Assembly: GCF_029882185.1 (NCBI RefSeq)
Contig: NZ_JAOULD010000005.1
Coordinates: 1-64,000 of the forward strand
Direction: 5' to 3'
DNA length: 64,000 nucleotides
DNA from: Candidatus Nitrosopumilus sp.
Lineage (GTDB): Archaea > Thermoproteota > Nitrososphaeria > Nitrososphaerales > Nitrosopumilaceae
The notes under the pieces were generated by a model. It was not told where the DNA came from and searched no databases. It saw only the letters and a program-made list of their open reading frames with translations. The translations under genes and the position numbers were made by a program. Positions 1 through 7,405 of this stretch are shown piece after piece (position 1 is the first letter of the stretch; every line of letters begins with the position of its first letter).

Positions 1-71
1 AATTTCAAATTTTTAGATTCAAGCCATTTGCGACTTGAACCTTCATAAGAAGAAACTGTTTTGTTAGGCAT
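1..71 (-). CDS. N-terminal part of an unidentified protein, cut by window edge
   Basis: An ATG at 71 on the minus strand opens a frame that runs without a stop to the window edge and encodes MPNKTVSSYEGSSRKWLESK plus three more residues. The composition looks coding, but only 23 codons are visible. The start lies 35 bases downstream of tRNA-Val, which is on the same strand. I cannot name the product. Confidence 0.4.
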   Translation of the reverse strand, partial: MPNKTVSSYEGSSRKWLESKNLK

Positions 72-105
72 AAAATGTAGTAAATTTTGTATCGAAAAAA
101 GGACA

Positions 106-180
106 TGGGCCCACGGGGATTTGAACCCCGGATCTTCGCCGTGTAAGGGCGACGTCATAACCGACCTGGACTATGAGCCC
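106..180 (-). tRNA. tRNA-Val (anticodon TAC)
   Basis: The reverse complement folds as a full cloverleaf. The acceptor arm is GGGCTCA/TGGGCCC, the anticodon stem TCGCC/GGCGA encloses loop CTTACAC (anticodon TAC, valine GTA codons), and the T arm is CGGGG-TTCAAAT-CCCCG. The discriminator is A. CCA is not encoded and there is no intron. Confidence 0.95.
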
Positions 181-259
181 AGAAATCTACCTTGTTAAAA
201 TCCATTTAAACTTTCAGACAAGAGAAAATCTAGAAATTTGATAAAAAATTAAGAAAATC

Positions 260-1276
260 ATGGATGTTTTCAGTTTTTTTTCTAGTCCAATTGGTTTAGG
301 TCATGTGACTCGTGATATTGCAATTGTGAATAATTTTGAAAATATTTCAACAAATTTTGTCACAGGAAGTGGTGCTGCAAAAATTCTAAAAAAATTAAAT
401 TATAATGTCCAAGATGCATACAATCCTCCTTCATTTATTATTGAAAATGGATCTCTAAAGAATCCTGCAAAATGGTTATGGAATTATTATCAATATTATA
501 GAGACTGTAAAAATATTTCAGATAAAATCCTGCATAAAGACAAATCCAATTTAGTTATTAGTGATGAAGATTTTGCATCGCTCATCATGGCACAAAAAAT
601 GAAAATTCCAACAGTACTAGTTACAGATATCTTAGAAACTCATTTTACTAAAGGAATTGGATCGTTTATAGAAAAAAAGATGAACAAATCAATGCAAGAC
701 ATTATTAAAAAATGTGACATGGTAATTATTCCTGAAATAGGCAATGATCAAGACAATATTAAGAGAGTTGGACCTATTGTTAGAGAAACTAATAACACTA
801 GAGACGAGTTAAGGAAAAAATTTTCTTTTGAAAAAAAGACAATAATTATTTCTGTAGGAGGAACTGATGCAGGATTGTTTCTAATTGAAAAAGCAATAAA
901 AGATATTTCAAAAATCAATCAAGACATAGATGTGGTTTTAGTTTCAGGTCCAGCAATAAGTAAAAAATTTGATAATGTGAAAAATCTGGGATTTGTTGAT
1001 AATTTACATGAATTAATTTTTGCAGCAGATTTGCTTATTTCATTAGCAGGAAAATCAACCATAGATGAGGCAAATGCATATGGAACTCCTGCAATATTCA
1101 TACCAATCAAAGGGCATTTTGAACAAGAAGATAATGCAAAAGAAGAAGGATTTGAATTCGAAGACATAAACAGATTAGAAGAATTGATTTTGGAAAAAAT
1201 AGAGGCCAAAAGAAATCAAGTAAATACAAATGGTGCTAAAGTTGCAGCTGAAATTATTCAGAAATTGATGGATTAA
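260..1276 (+). CDS. GT-B glycosyltransferase, MurG/GT28-like
   Basis: This 338-residue protein has the two-Rossmann layout of MurG-like (GT28) sugar transferases. The N-terminal glycine loop GLGHVTRD (about residues 12-19) matches the family's acceptor-side GxGHxxR motif. The C-terminal half begins with IISVGGTDAG (about 195-204) and carries the donor-binding segment SLAGKSTIDEA (about 260-270) followed by GTPAIFIP. There is no signal peptide or membrane segment, so it should act in the cytoplasm or at the inner membrane face. Donor and acceptor sugars cannot be read from the sequence. It is transcribed away from tRNA-Val, 79 bases upstream, and ends 45 bases before aspartate kinase. The family call is firm; a role in surface glycan or glycolipid synthesis is inference. 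Confidence 0.75.
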   Translation: MDVFSFFSSPIGLGHVTRDIAIVNNFENISTNFVTGSGAAKILKKLNYNVQDAYNPPSFIIENGSLKNPAKWLWNYYQYYRDCKNISDKILHKDKSNLVISDEDFASLIMAQKMKIPTVLVTDILETHFTKGIGSFIEKKMNKSMQDIIKKCDMVIIPEIGNDQDNIKRVGPIVRETNNTRDELRKKFSFEKKTIIISVGGTDAGLFLIEKAIKDISKINQDIDVVLVSGPAISKKFDNVKNLGFVDNLHELIFAADLLISLAGKSTIDEANAYGTPAIFIPIKGHFEQEDNAKEEGFEFEDINRLEELILEKIEAKRNQVNTNGAKVAAEIIQKLMD

Positions 1277-1321
1277 CAACCTAATGCTTAATAGAAGGTC
1301 ATTTAGTTTTGATAAAATACT

Positions 1322-2737
1322 ATGACTAATCTAATAGTTGCCAAATTTGGCGGTAGTGCTATAGGTAGAAATGGTGAGACAATTCCAAAAATTATTCAAA
1401 GAATTTTAGATTTAAGAGTAGATTCAAAAGTAATTGCAGTTTTTTCTGCACCTTTAACGGTTCATAATGAAAAAAAGCGTTCATTGACGGATGTCATTTT
1501 AGAACAGGGCAAAAATGCAGAAAATGGAATAAAACCATCTTTAGATATTGTAAGATCAACTTATCAAAAAATTCTAGAGATGGTTGATGAGAATAATAGA
1601 GAAAAATGTAAGAAAACGATTGACTTTCACCTAGAAAAGGCACAAAAAGCACTTGATGAGGCATTTAACAATAAAGAATTTGTCAATGAGGTACGTTCAA
1701 AGGCATTAGCATTTTCAGGAGAAATTTTGATGTCGCATGTAATGGCCTACATTCTAAGAAGCAATGGTATCAAAACTGAAGCAGTAGAATTTAAGGATTG
1801 GCCAATAATCACTGATCATAATATAGAATTTACAAATTTTCTCGCAGTAGAATCTAGAGAAAGAATGGACAAAGTAGCAGAATTGGTAGAAAACAATCAA
1901 GTAATAACCATCGGGGGATTTATTGGTAAAACAGTTGATGGTATAACTACGACATATGAGCGTGGGGGTTCAGATAGAACAGCAGCTGATTTAGGCATAT
2001 TGTTTCATAAAAAATATGAAACCAGCATAGATTTTGAAAAAGATAGTGCAGTAGTTTCTGCAGATCCAAAAGTAGTAGATTCTAAATTAAGAGAAGTAGT
2101 TCAATTATCATATAATGAAGCAAGATTGGCAGGAATGTTCGGAATGAAAATTTTAGATCCGATTGCAATTAAAGAGATTGTCGAGAATGGAGTAGACATG
2201 CCAATTATAATTACAAATATGAAAAACCCTGAAAAAATTACTATAATTAAAAGAAATCTTCAAGAGCAAAAAGGACATCCAATCAAAATAGTAACAGGGA
2301 AAAAAAATTGTGCAATATTTAGAATTGAAACAAACTCAATTCAGAGATTATTGACATCTTTAGAAAAAGACAAGCATTATAGTGAATTTGTCATTTTGTC
2401 ACCATTTACAAAAGACGGGATAGAATTCTCCAGAATATTATTCTTAGATGGGGAATATGTTAAGAGAAACGAAAAATATCTTTTAGCGTTTGATTCACTT
2501 GCCACGATTACATACAACAGAGGAGTCATTACATTGATTGGAGATGAGATGTGGAGGGTTCAGCAAGTAGCTTCTAGAACCAGTGCAAAGATTGGTGAAT
2601 CAGGATTAAACATTTTGAATATGGATGCACAGGAAGAAACATCACGAATAATCATTGTTGTAGAAGATTCACATGATAACATCACAAAAGCTATCAAAGC
2701 AGTCCACCAAGAAATTTCAAAGATTAATTTTATTTAA
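1322..2737 (+). CDS. lysC: aspartate kinase
   Basis: Phosphorylates aspartate, the first step to lysine, threonine and methionine. The kinase domain opens with KFGGSA (residues 8-13), the aspartokinase nucleotide signature. It has GGFIG near residue 198 and YERGGSDRTAADLG near 212-225, the conserved substrate/ATP region. From about residue 315 the chain looks like tandem ACT domains (for example VVQQ-like beta segments and SGLNILNMDAQE), which normally sense end-product amino acids. The length of 471 residues is typical for a monofunctional enzyme. The ATG start fits the short N terminus before the beta-1 strand. The structured segment at 2745-2835 follows the stop within 10 bases. Confidence 0.93.
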   Translation: MTNLIVAKFGGSAIGRNGETIPKIIQRILDLRVDSKVIAVFSAPLTVHNEKKRSLTDVILEQGKNAENGIKPSLDIVRSTYQKILEMVDENNREKCKKTIDFHLEKAQKALDEAFNNKEFVNEVRSKALAFSGEILMSHVMAYILRSNGIKTEAVEFKDWPIITDHNIEFTNFLAVESRERMDKVAELVENNQVITIGGFIGKTVDGITTTYERGGSDRTAADLGILFHKKYETSIDFEKDSAVVSADPKVVDSKLREVVQLSYNEARLAGMFGMKILDPIAIKEIVENGVDMPIIITNMKNPEKITIIKRNLQEQKGHPIKIVTGKKNCAIFRIETNSIQRLLTSLEKDKHYSEFVILSPFTKDGIEFSRILFLDGEYVKRNEKYLLAFDSLATITYNRGVITLIGDEMWRVQQVASRTSAKIGESGLNILNMDAQEETSRIIIVVEDSHDNITKAIKAVHQEISKINFI

Positions 2738-2744
2738 TGTAAAA

Positions 2745-2835
2745 GTGGCGTTACGGGCTTTCACCTGTAAACGCCATCATGGGTTTGTTCTTGGACCTTT
2801 ATCTAGAGTTAGTCCGGCGTTACCCAAAACACGCA
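2745..2835. ncRNA. candidate structured RNA, strand unresolved (H/ACA-like on plus strand)
   Basis: This short segment is much richer in G+C than its surroundings and folds on paper. Hairpin 1 pairs GGCGTTACGGG (2747-2757) with CCTGTAAACGCC (2764-2775) with one bulged base and a 6-base loop. Element 2 pairs TGGGT (2780-2784) with ACCCA (2822-2826) outside an internal loop, and GGAC (2793-2796) with GTCC (2812-2815) inside it, plus a possible CTTT/AGAG extension. An ACA triplet (2829-2831) follows the outer stem. That layout resembles an archaeal H/ACA guide, but no target was tested. On the minus strand hairpin 1 is followed by TTTT and could act as a terminator. Confidence 0.35.
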
Positions 2836-2885
2836 TACTATTGGTTACAATTCATAGTATTTAGAGATGATCTATATAGATCCAT

Positions 2886-3092
2886 TCACATACGCTCAGC
2901 TGCAAACCACAAAATGATTCCAATTCCTAGTATGGCATACCACTTGAAATTTTTCTTATTCATGAAAATATTGGATGAGCCTAGATCTTCATCTTTGTAT
3001 GCAGTCAGACGGATTTTCCTCATTTCAAATGCCTGACCAACCAGGCCTACAACAAGACACACAATACCAGCAAAACCCAGAATCCACTCCAT
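2886..3092 (-). CDS. small two-helix membrane protein, unknown function
   Basis: A 68-residue protein starting at the ATG at 3092 with MEWILGFAGIVCLVVGLVGQ. A longer frame on this strand extends upstream to 3245, but that part overlaps the aminotransferase gene and reads unlike protein. There is one hydrophobic helix at residues 3-20 and a second at about 52-66 (YAILGIGIILWFAA), with a charged middle (residues 22-48). Both ends are hydrophobic, so a hairpin membrane topology is likely. It is divergent from ilvE, sharing the 94-base gap between them. I do not recognise the family. The clean membrane pattern supports a real gene over the overlapping plus-strand frame. Confidence 0.6.
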   Translation of the reverse strand: MEWILGFAGIVCLVVGLVGQAFEMRKIRLTAYKDEDLGSSNIFMNKKNFKWYAILGIGIILWFAAERM

Positions 3093-3155
3093 ACTTGAAT
3101 TAATGATTAATGAGATATGAAGTTTGAGATTCTTTAACAACAAAAAAAGATAATT

Positions 3156-3165
3156 CTTTAAATTA
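3156..3165 (+). promoter_or_regulatory. TATA-like box of ilvE
   Basis: CTTTAAATTA is centred about 27 bases before the ATG at 3187, the spacing expected when transcription starts at the start codon (leaderless mRNA). It supports the ATG over the in-frame TTG at 3169, which is closer to the box than a start site could be. Confidence 0.5.
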
Positions 3166-3186
3166 GCATTGTTTTTTTGCTCTCCT

Positions 3187-4101
3187 ATGCAAGAAATTGG
3201 AAAAATATGGATGAATGGAAAACTAGTTCCATTCAAAGATGCCAAAGTTCATGTATTAACTCATGCCTTACATTATTCAACATCAATTTTTGAAGGGATC
3301 AGATGTTATGACACACCAAATGGATCAGCAATTTTTAGATTGCCTGAACATGTTGATCGATTTTTCAAATCTGCTAAACTCTATTCAATGAAAATGCAGT
3401 TCTCAAAAAAAGTAATTTCAGATGCAATCATTCAAACTGTAAAAGCAGGAAGACTCAAAGAATCATACATTAGACCATTAGCATATTATGGATATGGAAC
3501 AATGGGATTGACACCTACTACCAATAATGTAGATGTTTCAATTTCATGTTGGGAATGGAAGATGGGAGAATCAAAAGCAGGTAAATTTTCAGGAGCAAAA
3601 TGCAAAGTATCAAGCTGGACAAAAATTGATTCAAGATCCCAACCAATGCAAGCAAAAGCTGCATCAAACTATGCAAATGCAGCTCTTGCAAGAATGGAGG
3701 CATTAGACAACGGGTATGATGAAGCAATAATGCTAAACTATCACGGTAAAGTTGCAGAAGGTAGCGCAGAGAATATTTTCATAATCAAAGACGACATTAT
3801 TCAAACACCACCTCTTTCAGCAGGAGGATTAGAAGGAATTACTAGAGATAGCATTATACAAATGATTAAAAAGAACGGAGGATTCGTAATTGAACGTGAT
3901 CTAGAGCGAGATGATCTTTATAACGCAGATGAAGTTTTCATGACAGGAACAGCAGCTGAAGTAAAATCTGTAACTCAAATTGACAAAGTAAAGATTGGAA
4001 ACGGGAAAATGGGAAGTATCACCAAAGCATTACAAAAATCATTTTCAGATGTAGTGATGGGAAAAGATGAAAGATTCTTGCCATGGTTGACATTTATCTA
4101 G
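3187..4101 (+). CDS. ilvE: branched-chain amino acid aminotransferase (class IV, PLP)
   Basis: Transfers the amino group in the last step of valine, leucine and isoleucine synthesis. The 304-residue chain has the fold-type IV hallmarks: STSIFEGIRCYDT near residues 33-45, the PLP-lysine segment QAKAASNYANA near 155-165, and GKVAEGSAENIFII near 184-197, followed by GLEGITRDSII. The length is normal for IlvE. I chose the ATG at 3187; an in-frame TTG at 3169 would add six residues but sits too close to the TATA-like box. D-amino-acid transaminase or aminodeoxychorismate lyase share this fold; length and motifs favour IlvE. Confidence 0.88.
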   Translation: MQEIGKIWMNGKLVPFKDAKVHVLTHALHYSTSIFEGIRCYDTPNGSAIFRLPEHVDRFFKSAKLYSMKMQFSKKVISDAIIQTVKAGRLKESYIRPLAYYGYGTMGLTPTTNNVDVSISCWEWKMGESKAGKFSGAKCKVSSWTKIDSRSQPMQAKAASNYANAALARMEALDNGYDEAIMLNYHGKVAEGSAENIFIIKDDIIQTPPLSAGGLEGITRDSIIQMIKKNGGFVIERDLERDDLYNADEVFMTGTAAEVKSVTQIDKVKIGNGKMGSITKALQKSFSDVVMGKDERFLPWLTFI

Positions 4102-4141
4102 ATTCCACGAGGTTTTTTACCCACAAGATAGACTAGAAAAT

Positions 4142-4303
4142 ATGGATTCATGTGCAACTGGAGATACACAAGAAATATGCTGGTTTTGTAGAAAAGGTCG
4201 TCATGATGATTGTATGAAAGAGATTCCTACTCAAGGAAAATCAGATGGACCTCATGATTGTACTTTTGATACAAAACTTGTTCTATGCAAATGTCAGCAT
4301 TAA
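4142..4303 (+). CDS. small Cys/His-rich protein, probable zinc-binding
   Basis: A 53-residue frame beginning MDSCATGDTQEICWFCRKGR. Six cysteines and three histidines sit in closely spaced groups: CWFC (residues 13-16), HDDC (21-24), HDC (38-40) and CKC near the C terminus (50-52) followed by QH. This density in a short acidic protein points to a structural zinc site. There are no membrane segments. It lies 40 bases after ilvE on the same strand, with a methyltransferase 38 bases downstream. I do not know the family; it could be a small zinc-ribbon adaptor. Confidence 0.6.
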   Translation: MDSCATGDTQEICWFCRKGRHDDCMKEIPTQGKSDGPHDCTFDTKLVLCKCQH

Positions 4304-4341
4304 ACAACTAGTATCAAATACAGCTTTGTTTGAAAAATTTT

Positions 4342-4896
4342 ATGAATTATAATGAAGAATTTTGGAACAAATACTCTGATGAAAACGAAGTAAGGTATAA
4401 TGAAGAATTTTCTAAATTTGTTCGAGATTTAGCAACTTCTTTGAGATGTACAAGTATTCTAGAGATTGGGTGCGGTACAGGAATTGATTTAAGGCTATTT
4501 CCGAATACATTTCAAGTCCATGGTGTAGATTTAAATGATAATGCATTAAGCATTGCAAAAGAAAAACAACCCATTGCAGACTTTAAAAAAGGATCTATTA
4601 CTGAATTGGCATTTGATGATAATTCAGTAGACTTTGTGTTTACACATGGATTAATGAATTACTTGGATGATGATACACTTGAAAAAGGAATTGCAGAGAT
4701 GTTTAGAGTTGCATGTAAATACATAATGAATTGTGAAAAGTTTGAAGAAAATGAAAAACAAATCGACGAAAATCAAAAGTTTCGTAATATGAAAAAAAGA
4801 TGGCTTGAATATAATGTGAAATTTATTAGTAATGTAGACATGCATGAAGATATAGAACCTGAAAAGTCCAGATTCACTTTATTAAAAAAATTGTAA
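4342..4896 (+). CDS. class I SAM-dependent methyltransferase
   Basis: A 184-residue protein with the Rossmann methyltransferase core. Motif I is ILEIGCGTGIDLRL (about residues 39-52). An acidic strand end, VHGVDLNDNALSIAK (about 59-73), binds the SAM ribose, and SVDFVFTHGLMNYL (about 94-107) matches the post-II/III region. The C-terminal third is rich in Lys and Glu and probably carries the acceptor site. The start was set at the ATG at 4342; an upstream TTG at 4330 is in frame. TATCAAATA near 4313-4321 sits about 25 bases before the ATG. The substrate cannot be inferred. Confidence 0.75.
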   Translation: MNYNEEFWNKYSDENEVRYNEEFSKFVRDLATSLRCTSILEIGCGTGIDLRLFPNTFQVHGVDLNDNALSIAKEKQPIADFKKGSITELAFDDNSVDFVFTHGLMNYLDDDTLEKGIAEMFRVACKYIMNCEKFEENEKQIDENQKFRNMKKRWLEYNVKFISNVDMHEDIEPEKSRFTLLKKL

Positions 4897-5184
4897 TTTT
4901 ATCTATTTTTACGTTCAACAGAAGATATTTTTGGTAGTATTATAGTAAAAGTTGTAGGATTATTTGTTATGCTGATTTCTTCTCATGTTGTTTAATGGTA
5001 TTTTTACAACTTGCCAAACCTAATCCATTATAGAAAAGTAGGTAATTATACAATAACTTAGGTCTCGATACTTTACAGAAGAAAATTACAAGCCTTGTTG
5101 ACTTTACAGTACCATAATGAGCAATATGTAATAATCAACACTGACTTGTTCTTTAATAATAAAGTATGATTGTATTATTTAGGC

Positions 5185-5549
5185 ATGAAAGATACTATTT
5201 TAGTTGTAGAAGATGATTCAGATCTAATTATAATTTACAAAGAGATTCTAGAAATGCATGAATTTAATGTTGAAACGGCATTAGACGGCATATAAGGAGT
5301 AAAAAAATTCAGAATTCAAACCACACCTAGTAATCATAGATGGAGACATGCCATTTTAGATGGATGCCAAGCATTCAAATCAAAGAAATTGACAAAAAGG
5401 CAAATGTGGTAATTGTTACTGGATTTTCAGAATTTGACTCAAAAAATAAAGATGTAATCAAACAAAGATTAATCAAAATCATTTCAAAACCATTAGGAGT
5501 AAACGAATTGCTTGCTCTTGCAAAAAAATACAATCAGATTAAAGCTTGA
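5185..5549 (+). pseudogene. response-regulator receiver domain, degraded
   Basis: The first 36 codons read as a receiver domain, MKDTILVVEDDSDLIIIYKE, with the acidic pair EDD at residues 10-12, then hit TAA at 5293. The phospho-acceptor strand survives in a second frame as HLVIIDGDMPF and is broken by TAG; DGCQAFKS continues in a third frame. IKEIDKKANVVIVTGF and SKPLGVNELLALAKKY (switch Thr and conserved Lys region) finish in the frame ending at 5549. At least one nonsense and several frameshift lesions make a sequencing slip unlikely. The 288 bases upstream (4897-5184) contain no gene I can support, so no kinase partner is left. Confidence 0.85.
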
Positions 5550-5602
5550 AAAAGAATTCAACAACATTATCAAATCTAAAAATTTATTTCAAAATTAAAG
5601 AG

Positions 5603-5676
5603 CGGGTCTAAAGGGATTCGGACCCTTGACAACCGGATTAAGAGTCCGGTGCGCTACCTGGCTGCGCCATAGACCC
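5603..5676 (-). tRNA. tRNA-Lys (anticodon CTT)
   Basis: The reverse complement gives acceptor GGGTCTA/TAGACCC, D arm GCGC-AGCCAGGTA-GCGC, anticodon stem CCGGA/TCCGG with loop CTCTTAA (CTT, lysine AAG) and T arm AAGGG-TCCGAAT-CCCTT. CCA is not encoded and no intron is seen. Confidence 0.95.
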
Positions 5677-5737
5677 ACCAAAATAGATAGGCCTAGAGTT
5701 GTTATTAATCTTAAGATTTTAAAATAAATGAAAATTT

Positions 5738-6340
5738 TTAGTTTTGTGCTTTAGCTTCAATTTCATTGTACTTTTCAATGATTGCTGTAAGTGCAGTTGA
5801 AACTGGAACATCGTTCATCTTTTTCTTTTCGGCTAGAAGTTTTTGGTATGCATCTAGTGTAATGTATACTGGAATTGAACCGTTTCCTTCTAGTAGTCCT
5901 CTAACGTTGTATAGAGCAGTTTCCATTCCTTTCTCAGCAGATTTTGCAAACTTTGCTTTATCCAAAATTGCTCCTAAAGGACCAAATGGCATCTCATAAT
6001 CTACTGACATGGTTACTCTTGTGAGATTATTACCTAATGCTTTGAATTCGTTGGTAATTTGCCAGTTCTTGAAAGGACCTTCAATTTGTTTGGCAGTGAT
6101 TTTCTCATTTCTGATGAATTCAGTTGTTTCACAATCCCACTCTAAACGTTTTCCGCTAAAGTCACCGATAACTCTAAAAGTTGTACCAACACCCATGCCT
6201 TCTTTGATGTCCATAGGAACTACAGTCATACCTACAGTGTCATTTTTGATTTGATCAGAAACATGTTCTGGTCTTGCAAAGTAGGTAAAAACATTCTCTA
6301 CAGGTGTCTTGATATCGATTGATTTTGTAACGAGGGTCAA
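5738..6340 (-). CDS. SRPBCC (START-like/polyketide-cyclase) family protein
   Basis: A 200-residue soluble protein. Residues 1-140 look like an SRPBCC ligand-binding domain: it opens with VTKSIDIKTPVENVFTYFAR, the typical helix-grip entry, and later has WQITNEFKALGNN and TRVTMSVDYEMPFGPLG, the closing strands before the long C-terminal helix. Residues 150-200 add a helical tail (YITLDAYQKLLAEKKK) that is not part of the minimal domain. No catalytic residues are evident. It lies between tRNA-Lys and a divergent secreted protein (6438). The ligand is unknown. Confidence 0.65.
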   Translation of the reverse strand: MTLVTKSIDIKTPVENVFTYFARPEHVSDQIKNDTVGMTVVPMDIKEGMGVGTTFRVIGDFSGKRLEWDCETTEFIRNEKITAKQIEGPFKNWQITNEFKALGNNLTRVTMSVDYEMPFGPLGAILDKAKFAKSAEKGMETALYNVRGLLEGNGSIPVYITLDAYQKLLAEKKKMNDVPVSTALTAIIEKYNEIEAKAQN

Positions 6341-6437
6341 CGATTGAGTTTCTTGCCAATAAGGATTTAAAGGTTTTGAAGATTTTCCTGAAGAAATAGA
6401 CTTACAATATATTCATCCATAGCATACAGTAAATTGA

Positions 6438-6962
6438 ATGACTAAAAAGCGATCAGGTTTTTTGATCTTTATTTTGATATTTTCATCATTTTCAGGATTT
6501 AGTTCAGCATATGCACATTCCATGTTTAATTCTGCTGAGCAGTCATATGGCAATTATAGAGTCCAAGTGGCCACAGCCCCAGAATTTCCACAAATTGATG
6601 AACCATCTCAATTTCTCATCAAAGTCACTAAAGGATTTGATTATGAAGAAGTAGATCGTTTTACAATGGGGATCAGAGTCTTTTATCATGATCAGCAAGT
6701 AGATGCCATTCCACCTACCTCAATAGAGGGATCCCATTGGGATTTTGATTATGTTTGGAGGAATGTGGGAAATCATATTGTTAAAGTGGATTTGTATGAT
6801 ATGGAAGGAACTGAGGGGGTTTTGACTTATACATTTAACATGGGAACACAAAGTCCATTTGGAGTAATATTCATTGGTGCAATTACTACAGGCGCTTTGG
6901 TATTTGTAGGGGTAATGTTGTATATTTACTTGCCAAAAATACTAAGAAAAGCTAAGCAGTAA
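6438..6962 (+). CDS. secreted, C-terminally membrane-anchored protein beside the oxidase genes
   Basis: The 174-residue chain has a Lys/Arg-rich start and a signal-peptide-like stretch (residues 8-26, ending SSAYAHS), an extracytoplasmic beta-rich domain of about 115 residues, and a C-terminal helix (about 143-167) followed by a basic tail, LPKILRKAKQ. The middle resembles YtkA/FixH-like copper or accessory domains in layout (HIVKVDLYDMEG) but lacks a Cys or Met pair that would prove metal binding. It converges on ctaA, with an 11-base overlap of the two coding ends. A role with the terminal oxidase is inferred from position only. Confidence 0.6.
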   Translation: MTKKRSGFLIFILIFSSFSGFSSAYAHSMFNSAEQSYGNYRVQVATAPEFPQIDEPSQFLIKVTKGFDYEEVDRFTMGIRVFYHDQQVDAIPPTSIEGSHWDFDYVWRNVGNHIVKVDLYDMEGTEGVLTYTFNMGTQSPFGVIFIGAITTGALVFVGVMLYIYLPKILRKAKQ

Positions 6963-7395
6963 TTGTTTTAGAAGACTTTGTAATTCTAAATGCAAATATC
7001 ACAGTTAACAACACCATAGCAAATAGCCATATTCCAATGCCCAAGTGAATTGCAACTAGTACTGCATGTAGTTTTGTGTCAATGACTAGAGCTCCTAATG
7101 TAATTTGTGTAATTACTAAACCTGTTGCAAGTGAACTAGTAATTTTTATTTTCGAGTCTGAATTTTTGTTGATTAGACTTGCAACCATAGTAGCAATAAT
7201 CAACACCCCAGTAGTTGCAGCAACTGTTCTATGAATCCATTCAATAAGATATTCTTCAGAGGGCATTACTCCATTAGGACATAGAGGCCATTCAGGACAA
7301 GTCAAACCTAGGCCAGCTGCTGAAATATATCCACCAATAAACATCAATGAATACAAAACAATCAATGTTGCTAATGCTAGATATTGAATGGCCAA
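6952..7395 (-). CDS. ctaA: haem A synthase, half-size (CtaA/COX15 family)
   Basis: Oxidizes haem O to haem A for the oxidase encoded just upstream. The 147 residues form about four membrane helices (5-25, 58-80, 88-108, 114-138). The family signature is present: GLGLTCPEWPLCPNG near residues 28-42 with the Cys pair, then EWIHR (about 52-56) and KLHAVLVAIHLG (about 107-118), whose histidines are the haem-ligand candidates. Bacterial CtaA is about twice as long with eight helices; a single half-unit must dimerize, as known for some archaeal members. It is last in the oxidase operon, 10 bases after the cupredoxin gene. Confidence 0.8.
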   Translation of the reverse strand: MAIQYLALATLIVLYSLMFIGGYISAAGLGLTCPEWPLCPNGVMPSEEYLIEWIHRTVAATTGVLIIATMVASLINKNSDSKIKITSSLATGLVITQITLGALVIDTKLHAVLVAIHLGIGIWLFAMVLLTVIFAFRITKSSKTITA

Positions 7396-7405
7396 AATTT
7401 CTCTA

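Noticed and set aside
2778-2836. Minus-strand micro-frame of 19 codons starting MRVLGNAGL
   Set aside because: Too short to support, and it coincides with stems of a likely structured RNA, which explains its unusual codon composition.
2779-3036. Plus-strand frame of 85 codons after lysC
   Set aside because: It runs through the GC-rich structured segment and then lies opposite a small gene with a clear membrane-protein pattern; its own composition changes along the frame and no motif is seen.
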